Source: Trichaptum fuscoviolaceum (Eukaryota > Basidiomycota > Agaricomycetes > Hymenochaetales > Trichaptaceae). From it: a stretch of DNA of 64,000 nt. The notes under the pieces are model-generated. The model was given only the letters and a program-made list of their open reading frames with translations, did no database searches and was not told where the DNA came from. Below are positions 1 to 10,199 of the stretch, piece by piece. The translations under genes and the position numbers were made by a program. Positions within the stretch are counted from its first letter, which is position 1. The number at the start of each line of letters is the position of its first letter. The stretch is from positions 6,161,390 through 6,225,389 of the forward strand of contig CAJSYZ010000002.1 of the NCBI GenBank assembly GCA_910574455.1. The letters are read 5' to 3'.

Positions 1-1020
1 CCTCGTCCGCAACCACCTCTTCGATGCCACCATCATCCGGACATCCCATAGGCTACCCAGTCTCGTCCTTGACAAATGCTTCCTCCACTTCAACTTCATC
101 CTCATCCAATTCTGCATCTGCATCTCCGTCATCGTCATTCCAAACTGCGAAAGGGTAACGGAAGACCGCTGATGAGCGCTTGAGTTTCGCAGTATTGCTT
201 GTCGCCGCTCCTTCAGCTGTAGATCCTGCGGATTGGACCCGGGTGCAAGGTCGCGAAGACTTCGCGGCAGCAGCGTTCTTATCCTCCATTTCAGCTTGGG
301 TGGCCGATGCAAGCTGGGAAGGCGGTTAGATTATTGTCGTTTGCCAATCATGATACTCACATCAACATTTCGATGACGATTAAGTCTTGCCAGCCGTTCA
401 AAACGCGTGTGGCCGGTTTCTGAAGGAATGTATCCAACATCCTGCGTCTTGAGCACACGGACTAGCCACCAGTAGCTGTTGCTGTCGTCTATCAAAAACA
501 GACTGACGCCCTTCACCACGCCGCTTGACCTTCAACTGTGGCCGCAATGTTTGTAAGAGAGTAGCGAGGTCGAAATCAGCGTATTCATTGGGAGTAGAAA
601 GCGAAGACGTCGAGTTTGAGAGATAATCGCCCAGTGCATCTTCGTCGGAGTCGTCGCCGTCAAGGGCGTGGTCATGTTCAGCCCTGTATGTGTGCTGCAG
701 CGCAAGGCAGGACACGTGAGATTAATAAGGCAGAGGGGACAAAGATGAACGCACCATTCTTTTGTAGGAACAACCTTCACAACGCCGCTGCGCATTCCCC
801 AGCACTCGACACTCTCCATGTACTTCTCGAAACTCGCGTACTCCTCGACTGTCGTCTTGAAGACGGGTATCTCGCGCGTCGCACACGAGCCATCGTCCGG
901 GCTGAGACACGTCCTACTGGAGGAGCTCGGTGTTGTTGAGGGTTGAGGCGGTAGATTGTAGAAGTGGTCGGGTTGACCAGGATGTACGGGCGTGGGACGA
1001 GCGAGACGATGAGGACGCAA
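1..1020 (-). pseudogene. JmjN (KDM4-type) / SH3 chimera, copy A
   Basis: Read on the minus strand, the first part (about 1000 to 740) encodes a JmjN-type segment with REIPVF, FEKYMESVECWG and VVKVVP, as at the N-terminus of KDM4/Rph1 histone demethylases. Instead of continuing into JmjC, the sequence runs into exons of a different protein: an acidic linker, then an SH3 core (DDSNSYWWLVRV, then GYIPSE) followed by FERLARLNRHRNVD, a signature of fungal polarity-type SH3 proteins. The N-terminal half of the SH3 fold is missing at the join near 510-530 and the frame changes. The window starts inside this gene. An almost identical copy lies at 46576-48210 and shows more of the C-terminus. I read it as a rearranged chimera, probably not functional. 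Confidence 0.6.
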
Positions 1021-1062
1021 GTCATTGCCTCATTTGGTTGTGTTAGAAAAATATTTTTATTC

Positions 1063-4000
1063 TTATCTCCTACAAACAATTGGAATGCAATAAAAGACTT
1101 TTCTACAAATTGCTGTAAAATCAGCTGCCTGGACCTTCGCAGGGTTCTCCGCATTCAGCGCCCGCACGAGCTGGATCAGCTCTGCCCTAACCTCGTCTCC
1201 AAGTTGGTCAGGAACGGACGGGTCGAGGACGTGCGCGAAGACCAAGAGCAGCTGGTCGAGGTACGGCGCGATGACACCTAGCACGCTGCGGAACAGATGG
1301 AACAGCGCGCGGAACACGGGCCTATTCTCGTGGAAGTCGTTCTTCAGTGGCAGGCTCCCAACGATCACAGGCAGGACCTGGTCCAGCGGGATCGCCTCGC
1401 TCTTCTTAAGGATCATGCGTGAGACGGCGCCTGCTGCGTTGTTGCGCGCATTCAGCTTCGCGGTGGACGCAACGGACGGGACCTCGAAGAGCGGATGGAG
1501 TGCGGCGAGCAGGTGCAGGTATTGTGGTGAGAGATCGACGGTGCTGTGCTCGACGAGGACGCTGACGGCAAAGGCGGCGTTGCTGTGCACTTTGGGCTCG
1601 TTGTCAGATAGCGGTAGAAGAGCTCGAGGAGAGGCTGCGTTGAAGGCGAAATTGCGCTCTTCATCCCATTGATTATCCCAGCGAGCGCGCCAATAGACGA
1701 CGACCGATTGCTGAGCGAGCGTTTCTTCCCCTGCAGACATATTCTTAGCCTTAAACTACAGACAACATGGAGATGACTTACGTAGAACTTAGAGGTCAAA
1801 GGGAAGAAGGTTTGGAAGGCCAGCGCAAAGTCTGCACCAAGCACAGCAGCGAGGGCCGCCACGAGATCGCCGGCGGAAGAAATCAGCACCAAGTCGTACT
1901 CCGCCTGGTCCTCCAGCAGTTCATCATCCTCATCCTGGTCTGGATATTGCTGGCAAAGCGCCTTTTGTTCCAGTGTCTGGATAGCAATGTTGCAGATCTC
2001 TTCGAGGTCTGTGACGGGAATCAGAGCAATTCAAGCTATAGGAGTTTCTAGGAACTTACGGCCTTCAAGGAATGCAGGACCGACGGTTTGAAGAGTCTCG
2101 GCTAATCCGACGCAGAGAGCAGAACCGACAGACCTGAGCAGGAGCGAGTCAGTATCGGTCGTGTAAACATAAGAATATGATCAAGATCAGAACAGAATCC
2201 ATATTTAGTCTCATGAAGCATCGAAGTGAGCTGAGTTAAAGGAGCTCATCATGTAAAGTGCACGGGAAACTATAACTCACTTGTCATCCTCGGTCTCATA
2301 CATGTCCAGCAGTGGCACCAGCGCGTGCGCAATGAGGTCTTTGACATTTTGATGGAGCGGCACAGCGATCGCTAAGCCGGGCTGCCAGTCCTGCGGCTCG
2401 CTCAGCTCGTAGAAGGTCTTGATGATCTCGAAGCGCTTTCTGTCGCACTCTTCCGGATGCCCTCGTAGTAGTGGGAGAGGAGGTTTATGAGCTCGAGCAC
2501 GGACGGCTCAACGTACGGCAGGAAATGTTGGCCCGTCGCGGCGAAGACGGTGCCGATGGTGTCTGCGGCGATTTCCTTCTCCACGGCGATGGCTGAGTTG
2601 ACCTCGAAGAGCTTGTCATCGCTGATAGATTCCGTGTCGTCGTCGACCTCGATCGTCGCGTTCGTGTTCTCATCCTTGATCTTGACAGCAGAGGTTGCAG
2701 AGTCGCCGGTGGTAAAGAACTCGGTGAGCTCCTTATCTACTGCAAGAGATTGGGCGGGGGTGGATGGGGGTTTGGATAAAATACTCACCGAAGCCCAATG
2801 ATTCGACCTGCTTGATGCTCTCCGGCAGCGATGGCACTACCTGGCTGATGTAGGGCGCGTGCGCGTCTCCTACACCCATCACGCTGAAGAAGAGGAAGCT
2901 GCACTCTTGCAGTCGTGCGTTGCCCGTCTTGATGCCGTCAAAGGCCTGCGTCATCATGTCTGCGAAGTACGGGCGGGATGCCTCCTTTCCAACCACCTCT
3001 GCGAACGTGCCCACCGCATCCATAGCAATGCCCCTCAGCTTCGTCTCCTCGCCCTCGCCAGACAGACGAGGAAGTGTTTCAGCTTGTCCATCGTCGGCGT
3101 GAAGTACGGAAGGAAGTTGCCTCGCGACGCGTGCGCGGCGGACTGCACCCGTGACAACGGCCTTGACCTTGAGCGGCGCGGTGTCGAGCAGGCCAGAGAG
3201 GCGCTCCATGAGCAGCGCAAGGTGGCCTTCGATGACGTCCTGCAGGATCTCGAGCAGCGCGTCGAGCGCGGTGCAGGCCTGGCGCTGTGTTGCGGGGTCG
3301 GCGACGAGTGCCATGATGGCGGGGACGAGTGTGGCGTGCTTGCTGATGCAATCGTCTTCAACACACTCCCACAGGCAGCCGACAGCCGTGCAGGTGACGC
3401 GGCGCACGCCGGCATCGTGGTCTTGGGGACCGGCGTCGATGAGTGGCCAGACCTGCGGCATGAGCGGTGTCATGTATTCCGAGCAGCCCTCGACGGCGAC
3501 ACCGAGTGCCATCATCGCGCCGCGACGCGCGCATTGGGGTCTGCGCTCGACATAGACTGCTTGATGAGGATGCTGAGTGCCGGGAAGACCTGTGCTGGTG
3601 GGGGTGAAGTCGAGTGGGTATCGATGATGCGTAGCGCAGAACGCGAAGGTGCGTCTTCATCTGCGTCGTCCGGCTCGCTTTCGGTCGTGGTCGACATGAG
3701 GCCCTGAAGAATTGCTGGGGCAAGGCTAAGAGACTGGACCTTCGATGTTTTGCTGCAGAATGGTTAGATGGATATTTAGACAGACAAGTAATACTCACTA
3801 TATTCGACGAGTTGAGGTATAGCTTTGCTGAGCAGGGCTACCTCCTGCGATGTTCATCAGTACAAAATAACTTGTAAAGTTTGAACCACGCACCAAAATC
3901 AGTAAGGTCTCAAAGACATCGAAGAGATGCCTCACGCTCTGCTCATCGCCCGCCTCCGTGCACTGCACCACCCGCAATCATCGCGGAAACCAATGCCTGG

Positions 4001-4205
4001 ATGGCCCAGATTTCCTTCTTCTCCTCCGAGCAGATGTACTGCGCAATGACTCCCGGCGCGCGGACGGCGGTGACGCGAACCTCGCCGTTCTCTGGGTCTT
4101 GTAAGAGGCTCTCGAAGAACTTGAATAGAGCGGCGATGTGCTCCTGGAATCCTTCAGCAATGCTTTCGAGTAGATGTCCCGAGCTCGCGCTCGTGGACTA
4201 CGGTG
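1063..4205 (-). pseudogene. importin-4/Kap123-like karyopherin, copy A
   Basis: A HEAT-repeat importin-beta family protein, best matching importin-4/Kap123, which carries ribosomal proteins and histones into the nucleus. The N-terminal part starts near 4200; the C-terminal HEAT repeats (SNAAFAVSVLVEH, DQVLPVIVGSLPL) end near 1063. In between are STTTESEPDDADEDAPSRS, GAMMALGVAVEG, TMDKLKHFL and ADMMTQAFDGIKTGNARLQ. Several introns are retained. Roughly the first hundred residues expected of the family are missing, and a 2-bp insertion near 3530 breaks the frame that stays open in copy C (49923-50885). I therefore call it a truncated pseudogene. Confidence 0.75.
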
Positions 4206-4604
4206 GATTGATGAGAGGAAGGAAGTCGGTGGACAAGTGGCATCTCGATGGACGCGATCACGCGTGGAAGACTTGTGCTGGCGGGAGTGAAGTGACCGTG
4301 AAGGGGAAACATCAGCAGCAACAGCAAGGGAGTGATTCCAAGTAGCGGAATCGATTGCTGTAACTGCTCGATTAGCCGAGTCATTTCGATTCTACGCGAG
4401 GGGACACCTACTTGCCGAACGGTTTGCCAAGGGAACACCTACTAACCGAGGGACTTGCCAAGGGAACTGCGGTAGCCGAGCGATTTGCCAAGGGCACTCC
4501 CACTTGCCGAGCGATTTCACTACCCGAGGCATTTCGAGCTTAGCCGAGTCCTTTTACGGAAATGCGTGGGAAGTCCCCAACTCCATGGGGACAGGCTGCA
4601 CACC
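4206..4604 (+). repeat. Repeat end with about 30-bp units and terminal hairpin (copy A)
   Basis: Degenerate units of about 30 bp built on CCGAGCGATTTGCCAAGGG occupy about 4370-4555. They are followed by an inverted repeat GTCCCC (4573-4578) / GGGGAC (4587-4592), then 12 bp to the edge at CACCTATAG. The same module, with the same last base, occurs at 51393-51796 and 54171-54526, each followed by unrelated DNA. This is the behaviour expected of a mobile-element terminus. The unit motif resembles GCCGAGCGAGTTCGACC of the 43-bp array at 38.85 kb. Confidence 0.6.
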
Positions 4605-5071
4605 TATAGGAAACAGAGCAGCAATGGACAGGTGCAGGCAAGCAAATGAAGAAACTTGTCCGCAAGATCGAGAAGAATGGCGCGTACGATAGCGATGATG
4701 ATGAAAATCCTTATGCCTCCTCGGTATGCTTCTGCGCACTTTCTGACGATCGTCTACTGATAGTACTACTCGTAAGGCTGAGGAAGAGGAGGAAGAGGAG
4801 CCAGAAGGTATGGCTACTGGTGTAGCCCAACAACAAAGAAGACAGCAGCAGCGGTCTGGCTCTCAAGGTCCGACACCAACAGCAGCAACCCACACCAACG
4901 CCTGGATCCAAACCCTCGTCTCGCCCACCCTCCAGACCGCCCTCACGCACCAGGTTCTCTCGCGCCTACACAAATCAAGACAGAACCGGCACCAACGCCG
5001 CCCCGTGCCTAGTGTCAGTGTCAGCGGACAGTGTCGTTGCAAAGCGCGCGACCTCCCCCTCCGCGCCCGCC
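4605..5071 (+). pseudogene. TFIIF alpha (RAP74/Tfg1) 3' fragment, duplicated copy
   Basis: Encodes MKKLVRKIEKNG, YDSDDDENPYASS, then after a short intron a Glu-rich run and a Gln-rich tail (MATGVAQQQ). It matches the minus-strand TFIIF-alpha gene at about 20580-21050, so the two form a 0.47-kb inverted repeat 15.5 kb apart. Both ends are abrupt: the left joins the importin repeat at 4604, and the right joins the 0.33-kb repeat just after CCGCGCCCGC. RAP74 is the large subunit of the general transcription factor TFIIF; only a small piece is here, with no function expected. Confidence 0.7.
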
Positions 5072-5074
5072 GAT

Positions 5075-5407
5075 GCCGAAGCTGAAAGGCAGTGGGAGCC
5101 GGGCGACGAGCCCGCTCGTGGGCGGCGAGTTCTTAGTTTACTTATTATTGTACTTATCTTGTGCTTATAATATTATCATCTACTTATATTAACTGAATGA
5201 CTGAATGACTGTACTGCCTGAATGACTGACCTGACTGACCGACTGACTGAAGCACTGATTTAAGTCAACAGCACTGATTTCAGTAAGTCGCTCCTGAATA
5301 ATGGGAGGACATGCATGAATAAGTGAAGCTTGCCTTATTTAAGACTTCAGGCTCTCAGGACATTTAAGTGAGGCTTAAGTCACTTTAAGCAGAAAGTAGT
5401 TTCCTGA
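5075..5407 (+). mobile_element. 0.33-kb dispersed repeat with Helitron-like 3' end, copy 1
   Basis: Starts GCCGAAGCTGAAAGGCAG and ends TTTCCTGA. It holds a GACTGA-rich tract and, near the end, two small hairpins (AAGTGA..TCACTT, then CTTT..AAAG) about 10 nt before a CTGA terminus that is followed by T. Copies 2 (11900-12237, inverted) and 3 (31216-31321, last 106 bp only) match up to the same base and then diverge. Hairpin plus CTRR followed by T is the known Helitron 3' signature. The flanking DNA here is TFIIF on the left and truncated CSE1 on the right. The Helitron assignment is an inference; no Rep/helicase gene is present. Confidence 0.6.
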
Positions 5408-7456
5408 TGTGAGCGATGATCCCGACATACGACTCCCTCTTTCCCCACTCAAATCCAAACTTTCGATCTTCGTGCTCGCCGAGCTATATACGCATCGATA
5501 CCCGGAGGTCCTCTCGTCCTCAAATACTGTACCGACATTTGTCACAGCACTGTGGGGGCTTTTTGATGGAGGTCAGAGATCTGGAATAGCGGACTCGTCA
5601 GTCAGGGTCTGCGCTTCCTCTGCACGGACATCCGGTCAGGAAACTACAAGGCGACGTTTGCGGAGAGGGAGACGATTAACGTTTTGATCAAAAGCGTAGT
5701 TGACCCCAATGTCACATTACGGAGGTGCGCAAACTTTTTCTTTCATCACGTTCATCTTTGCTGATAATGTCTTGTTCCGCAGAGCACAAAGTGAAGCAAA
5801 TTGACGACGATCCTCTGGAGTATGTCCGAGTCGACCTTTCTTTCGCGGCGTCCTCTTCATCAATCGGCGGACTGACTGCGGAGGGCACCGCGTGGCGTCA
5901 GGCCGCAGCCGATGTCGTTCGGGCACTCGTTGCTTCAGGTTTCGAGGCTGAGACGACCGAAGTCGTCTTGACTTTGATAGGGAACGGATTGGAGGAGTAC
6001 AACAGGAAGAAGGGAGACGAAGAGAGCTGGAAAAGGAAGGATGAAAGTGTGTATCTGCTCACGGGCAGTGGCAAGGGTTGGTGCGACCGCTCAGGTGAGT
6101 GTAGCAGTTCTTTCAGACGGAATGGTGAATAACATTGGCGATCAATAGCAAGGTATCACAAGCACGAATGCTCTTGTGAATGTCGTCCAGTTCTTCTCAC
6201 AGCACGTGTATGAGGACCTACAGCCGATGAAAACTCCGTGCATCCAATTCTCCAGGTTGACACAATTCGCTTTTTGTATTCATTCCGAAAGCATCGCGTG
6301 AAACATTGGCAATGTTCGAACAGGCTCTATTTGGTCCATTCACAATCATTCTACAGCAGGACATTGATCGTAAGCAGCCTTCCTTTCAGGCACCTACAGA
6401 AACTGACCCATCTTCTGTGCAGAATTTATTCCGTATATCTTCAAATCCTCTCGCAGATGCTCGAGCTCCACAACGGCGATGTGCCTCCTGACTACTGCTC
6501 CATCCTCCCCATCCTCCTCCAGCCCGCTTCCTGGGCGCAAAAAGGCTCTATCTCCACCCTTGTTCACCTCTTGTGTGCCTTCCTCGCTCGGGACGCCGCG
6601 CAGATGGTGCAGGCTGGCCAATTCACGGCCATCCTGGCCGTCGTGCAGCAGAAATTCATCCCGTCGCGTGTCAGCGATGCGTGGGGCTTCAAGCTGCTGC
6701 AGAGCGTCGTGCGGTACATACCGAGCGCGACGTTGAAGCCGTTAACGAAGAGTGTGGTGACGATGCTGTTAACATGGCTGCAGACGGCGCGGACGGACGC
6801 GTACATCTGTGCGCTAGTTTACTTCTTTGCATTCATCATGGCGATTCCCGTGGACGGTGTTGGCCCCGATTTCTTGATCAGCTTAGTGGAGGAGGTTCAG
6901 CCTCAGTGAGTCCGTTTCTGCACGATGCTGCTACACGGCACGACTAATTCGTGTGACAGACTTTGGTCGCAGCTCTTAGCGAACATGCCACAGATCTCAA
7001 AAATGTTTCCAAAGGACAGAAAGCTGGTCATCGTGGGCATCACGCGGATGCTCTCGGTACCCTCAGTAAGGCAGTGGTAAGTCCAGGTTTCCATTCGTAT
7101 GATCTACATTGCACTCATTGCATCCCTAGGCCCGCGGCGTTCACGGAGCTCGTCAAGCGCTTCAGCTCATCCACGCACCTGAAGTCCGCGCAGCAGACCG
7201 TGGTGGAGGACCCAGACGAGGCGCTCCGCGCTCCACTTCAAGGTACCAGGCAGTGAACTCGAAGCTCGCGGCGTCCGAGACGACCACGGAGGACCCGGTT
7301 GCGTACATCGGCGCGGACGTGCGGGCATATGTCGGGCAGCAGCTGTCGAGCGCATCGAAGAGTGACCCGCACGTGAAGTCGCTGATTGACATGGCGGACC
7401 TGGTGGCTGTTGCACCGTTCCTTCAAGGGTTAGCGGAGTCGGGGTATACAATTTAG
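5408..7456 (+). pseudogene. CSE1: CSE1/exportin-2 (CAS), 5'-truncated copy i
   Basis: The family recycles importin-alpha from the nucleus to the cytoplasm with RanGTP. This copy begins in mid-gene directly after the 0.33-kb repeat. Seen segments include LYTHRYPEV, DDPLEYVRVDLSF, GTAWRQAAADVVRALV, ETTEVVLTLIGNG, PASWAQKGSISTLVHLL, GQFTAILAVVQQKFIP, PVAYIGADVRAYVGQQL and the C-terminus LQGLAESGYTI. Introns are retained. A deletion near 7235 shifts the frame relative to copy ii (31373-34776), and the N-terminal third is absent, so it is a pseudogene. It runs convergently to the KDM4 copy at 7.7-10.0 kb, as in the second block. Confidence 0.75.
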
Positions 7457-7699
7457 GTTGTTGGAGACGGAGTTAAAATGGCATCTGTTTGAGTGTGTAA
7501 TAAAGAATTTGTCTCATACTCATTGTGGTTCAAGTTGCATCATTGTACTTAGTTAGCAATAGTAGATGTTCGAACAATGTGCATCACAAAAGAAAAGCAA
7601 ATTTATTCATGTCATTAGGTCGCTACTAAACACAGACACTTTCAAGTTAATTCTATGACATATTAATTTGCTCTTTTTACCACATATATAAGTTGAGAA
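7457..7699. other. Intergenic gap between convergent CSE1 and KDM4 copies
   Basis: AT-rich sequence with no coding signal. It resembles 34790-34990, the equivalent spacer of the second block, in stretches such as TTAGTTAGCAATAGTAGATGT and the ATTTATTCA stretch. The spacer was therefore duplicated with the genes. Confidence 0.6.
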
Positions 7700-10020
7700 T
7701 GACCTCCGTCAGTGCTTCATGTATTAGTGAAATATGTACAAGATGCTTGTCCGTCACGCGCGCACGACACATGGAATGCCTTCAGACATCTACTCTGCGT
7801 GCATTGAATCGGCGCCCCATGGGCCTTATCGCGGTTCTTCTGGCAAGCTGTGCATTTCTGTCTGATGGGTGTCGGACCAACCATGCACAGAAAGAAGAAA
7901 TAAGCAACATACCAGGTGCCAACGGTCTTTGACGATTGCATCTGCACCAATACAACCTTCTTCCGCTCACCATCCGCACCTTCGACTTCGTCGACCCATG
8001 TTTCCGGAATGATCATCGCGCAGGACTCGTGCGCTCGCCAGATCAGTTTGCCAACATCGTCCTTCGGGAGCGCTTGGATAGGCACGCTTGACCAGGCCAG
8101 AGGGGTGTCTTGTACTGGAAGAAGATCGTCCACGGAGCGTGATACGCAAAGGCAGCACGGGAATGCCTCGAGTTCCTTTGGAACAACAGGAGGAGCGAGA
8201 CTCGGAGAGCAGCGAGGCGAAGTGTGATCTTCATCGGCGATTTCAGACTAGATGACGATGAAGACGCCGTAGACGCCGTAGACGCTGCGGAATCGTTCCC
8301 TTCTTGTTCGACCTTGATCTTTCGAGACTTTGACTTTGGCTTTGATGCAGTTGTCGATATGGAATCGATTGACGTATCGATGTCCGGAGCCTTACGCTTT
8401 CGCGGGTTGCTGGGTCCAGCGGACTGTTCGGGTGGCGTGCTGCTCGATCTATGAACAGCCATAAGCTCTGCTTCCTCGCGCTCGCGCTCTCGTTCACGCT
8501 CCAGCAGAAGTGCATTGACATCGATTCGAACACTGCGGATAACAGTCCAGTTAGTCCATCGATATCAACCGCGGTGAGTAGAAGACTCACCTATCACCAA
8601 CACATCTGCACACTTGTGCTCTTCACCCAATGTCCAGCCAGCTCTCCAACGCAAAATTGACGCTCTCCACACAGTTCAGCCCCAAATTGAGAAGCCCGCA
8701 TGGTAGCCCCGAGGATAGGTGACCACAAACTCGCCTGCATGCTGCACCAGAGTACATGGTTTGTAGGAGGACTGCGCATGCAGGGTGGGTGACGCAAGAA
8801 TGACTTGTGCTGCAGGAACTCATGGCATTACGAAACGTCTCGAGGAAAGCAACCTAGGACAATCTAGTTAATCGCGTTAATCACCATGAAGGTTGGGATG
8901 TTACATACTTCGCATGGTGCTCTGCAAATATACAGCTTTGCCCTATGGAATAGCGTACCAGAACTTTCGGGTCTCCAAGATAGATGTAGTTAATCGAGAT
9001 AAGTCCATATCCTCAACGTGCCAAGCGAAGGTAGCGCGCCACAATCCGAAGTAGAGATATGGTGAATTAACACCCGGAAGGCTCTTTCCAGTGGATTTCA
9101 GAAGACGAGACAGCGCTGAAGGAAGGTGTCCGACATTCCAAGTCTTGGTTTCGTCGGTGAATAAAGAACCTACACCGTCAGAAGCGATTATCAGCATGAG
9201 CAAAGTGTAACAAGCAAACAACAGAGCGACACGTACCAGCTGTGTGAGCACCATACCAAGATGCTTGCGCCCAAGGCCACAGTTCCACCAGTACCTTCTC
9301 TCGAGCTTCGAGCAGAACTCCGGCGTGTAATCGTGAGGCAACGGCGGCAGCCAGATGGAATGTGCCTCGCGTAGGCTGATCGCGCTCTTGCTTCGACTAG
9401 CCCGCAGGATGGTTTTGGCGACCCGGAAGAAGAAGCATAGAGGTCCTCCATCAAGTCAAACTCTCCCATAGCCACAGACTTCAGCTCGACATCGTGTAAA
9501 CCAGGAGCTTGCAAGTCCTCCTTCGCACACAAATCCATTCATTCTCTCAGTCCCATGAGCTTGCGCTTTTCGATGTTCTGCTGGCGAATACGCACCCTCC
9601 TAGCCATGCATGTGCTAGATCGACGGCAGCCCGCGCACACGCAGTGTTTAGTTTGATGTTCAATAGTGGAAGGGATCTGGCGGTCGGTCAAAGCAAGACA
9701 CGTCACGGTGAGCTTGACGCTGAGGAAATAGAAGAGGGACAGAGATGAACGCACCCATCTTTCGGAGTAACAACCTTGACGATATTGCATTTGCAGCGCT
9801 TTCCCCAGCGCTTTGTGGAATAGTCGAACTCCTCGGCAGAGACAGGTATGCCACGCATCGTGAAAGAACCATCATATGGTCTGAACAATGTTCTGCTGGA
9901 GGAGCTACATATTGGTTGGTGCAGAGGCGGGTCATAGGTCAGCAAGGCATTGTAGAAGTAATGGAGGTGAACAAGTGTGTGGACAAGCAATACGATGGGT
10001 CTTAGCAAAAAATGCCTCAT
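7700..10020 (-). pseudogene. KDM4/Rph1-type JmjC histone demethylase, copy a
   Basis: Order from the 5' end (10.02 kb): degenerate JmjN (MRGIPVSAEEF, VKVVTPK), linker (LMEDLYASSSGSPKP), JmjC start (LERRYWWNCGLG, LGMVLTQ) and JmjC core (GVNSPYLYFGLWRATFAWHVEDMDL). Then come a Ser/Lys-rich linker (RKRKAPDIDTS), SVDDLLPVQ-like sequence and an extended-PHD cysteine cluster (CTACQKNRDKAHGAP, AFHVSCARDG). The Fe(II)-binding HxE of the KDM4 subgroup is visible in WHVEDMDL. The sequence right after it is scrambled compared with copy b, and the region of the second iron-binding His is frameshifted near 8690. The JmjN core has also lost residues. It is clearly a decayed copy. The family removes methyl groups from H3K9/K36. 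Confidence 0.72.
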
Positions 10021-10199
10021 TACGCACTACATGACAACATACTTTTAGTCCAATTAATTACACGGAAGCAAATGGAAAGCAATATTACTTTGCCTCTCAG
10101 AATGTGAAGCACAAGTTATTAGGATAGAATAAAATGAAAGCAATTGATAGCAGGTCATAACAACAAATTGACAGTCACAAGCAGACTCCCCTCCATCAA
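10021..10199. other. Short AT-rich spacer
   Basis: No coding or repeat signal recognised. Homology to the KDM4 block ends about 10018, so a rearrangement breakpoint lies here. Confidence 0.5.

Larger units (their letters stand above)
1..4604. repeat. 4.6-kb segmental duplication, copy A
   Basis: This stretch matches 47192-51796 in direct orientation. In a by-eye alignment I see about five differences. They are a 1-bp difference near 985, a T/C difference near 3336, a 2-bp GC insertion near 3530, a 1-bp difference near 3877 and a G/A difference near 4174. The match begins at base 1, so its left edge lies outside the window. Its right edge is sharp at CACCTATAG (4601-4609), where copy A passes into TFIIF-alpha sequence and copy C into an AT-rich palindrome array. 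Confidence 0.9.

Noticed and set aside
3079..3351. Arg/His-rich ORFs antisense or off-frame to importin copies
   Set aside because: Frame shadows of GC-rich HEAT-repeat coding sequence; the same shadows recur in copy C.
5075..5407. LTR interpretation of the 0.33-kb repeat
   Set aside because: No TG...CA ends, no second direct copy around a coding interior, no primer site or target duplication.
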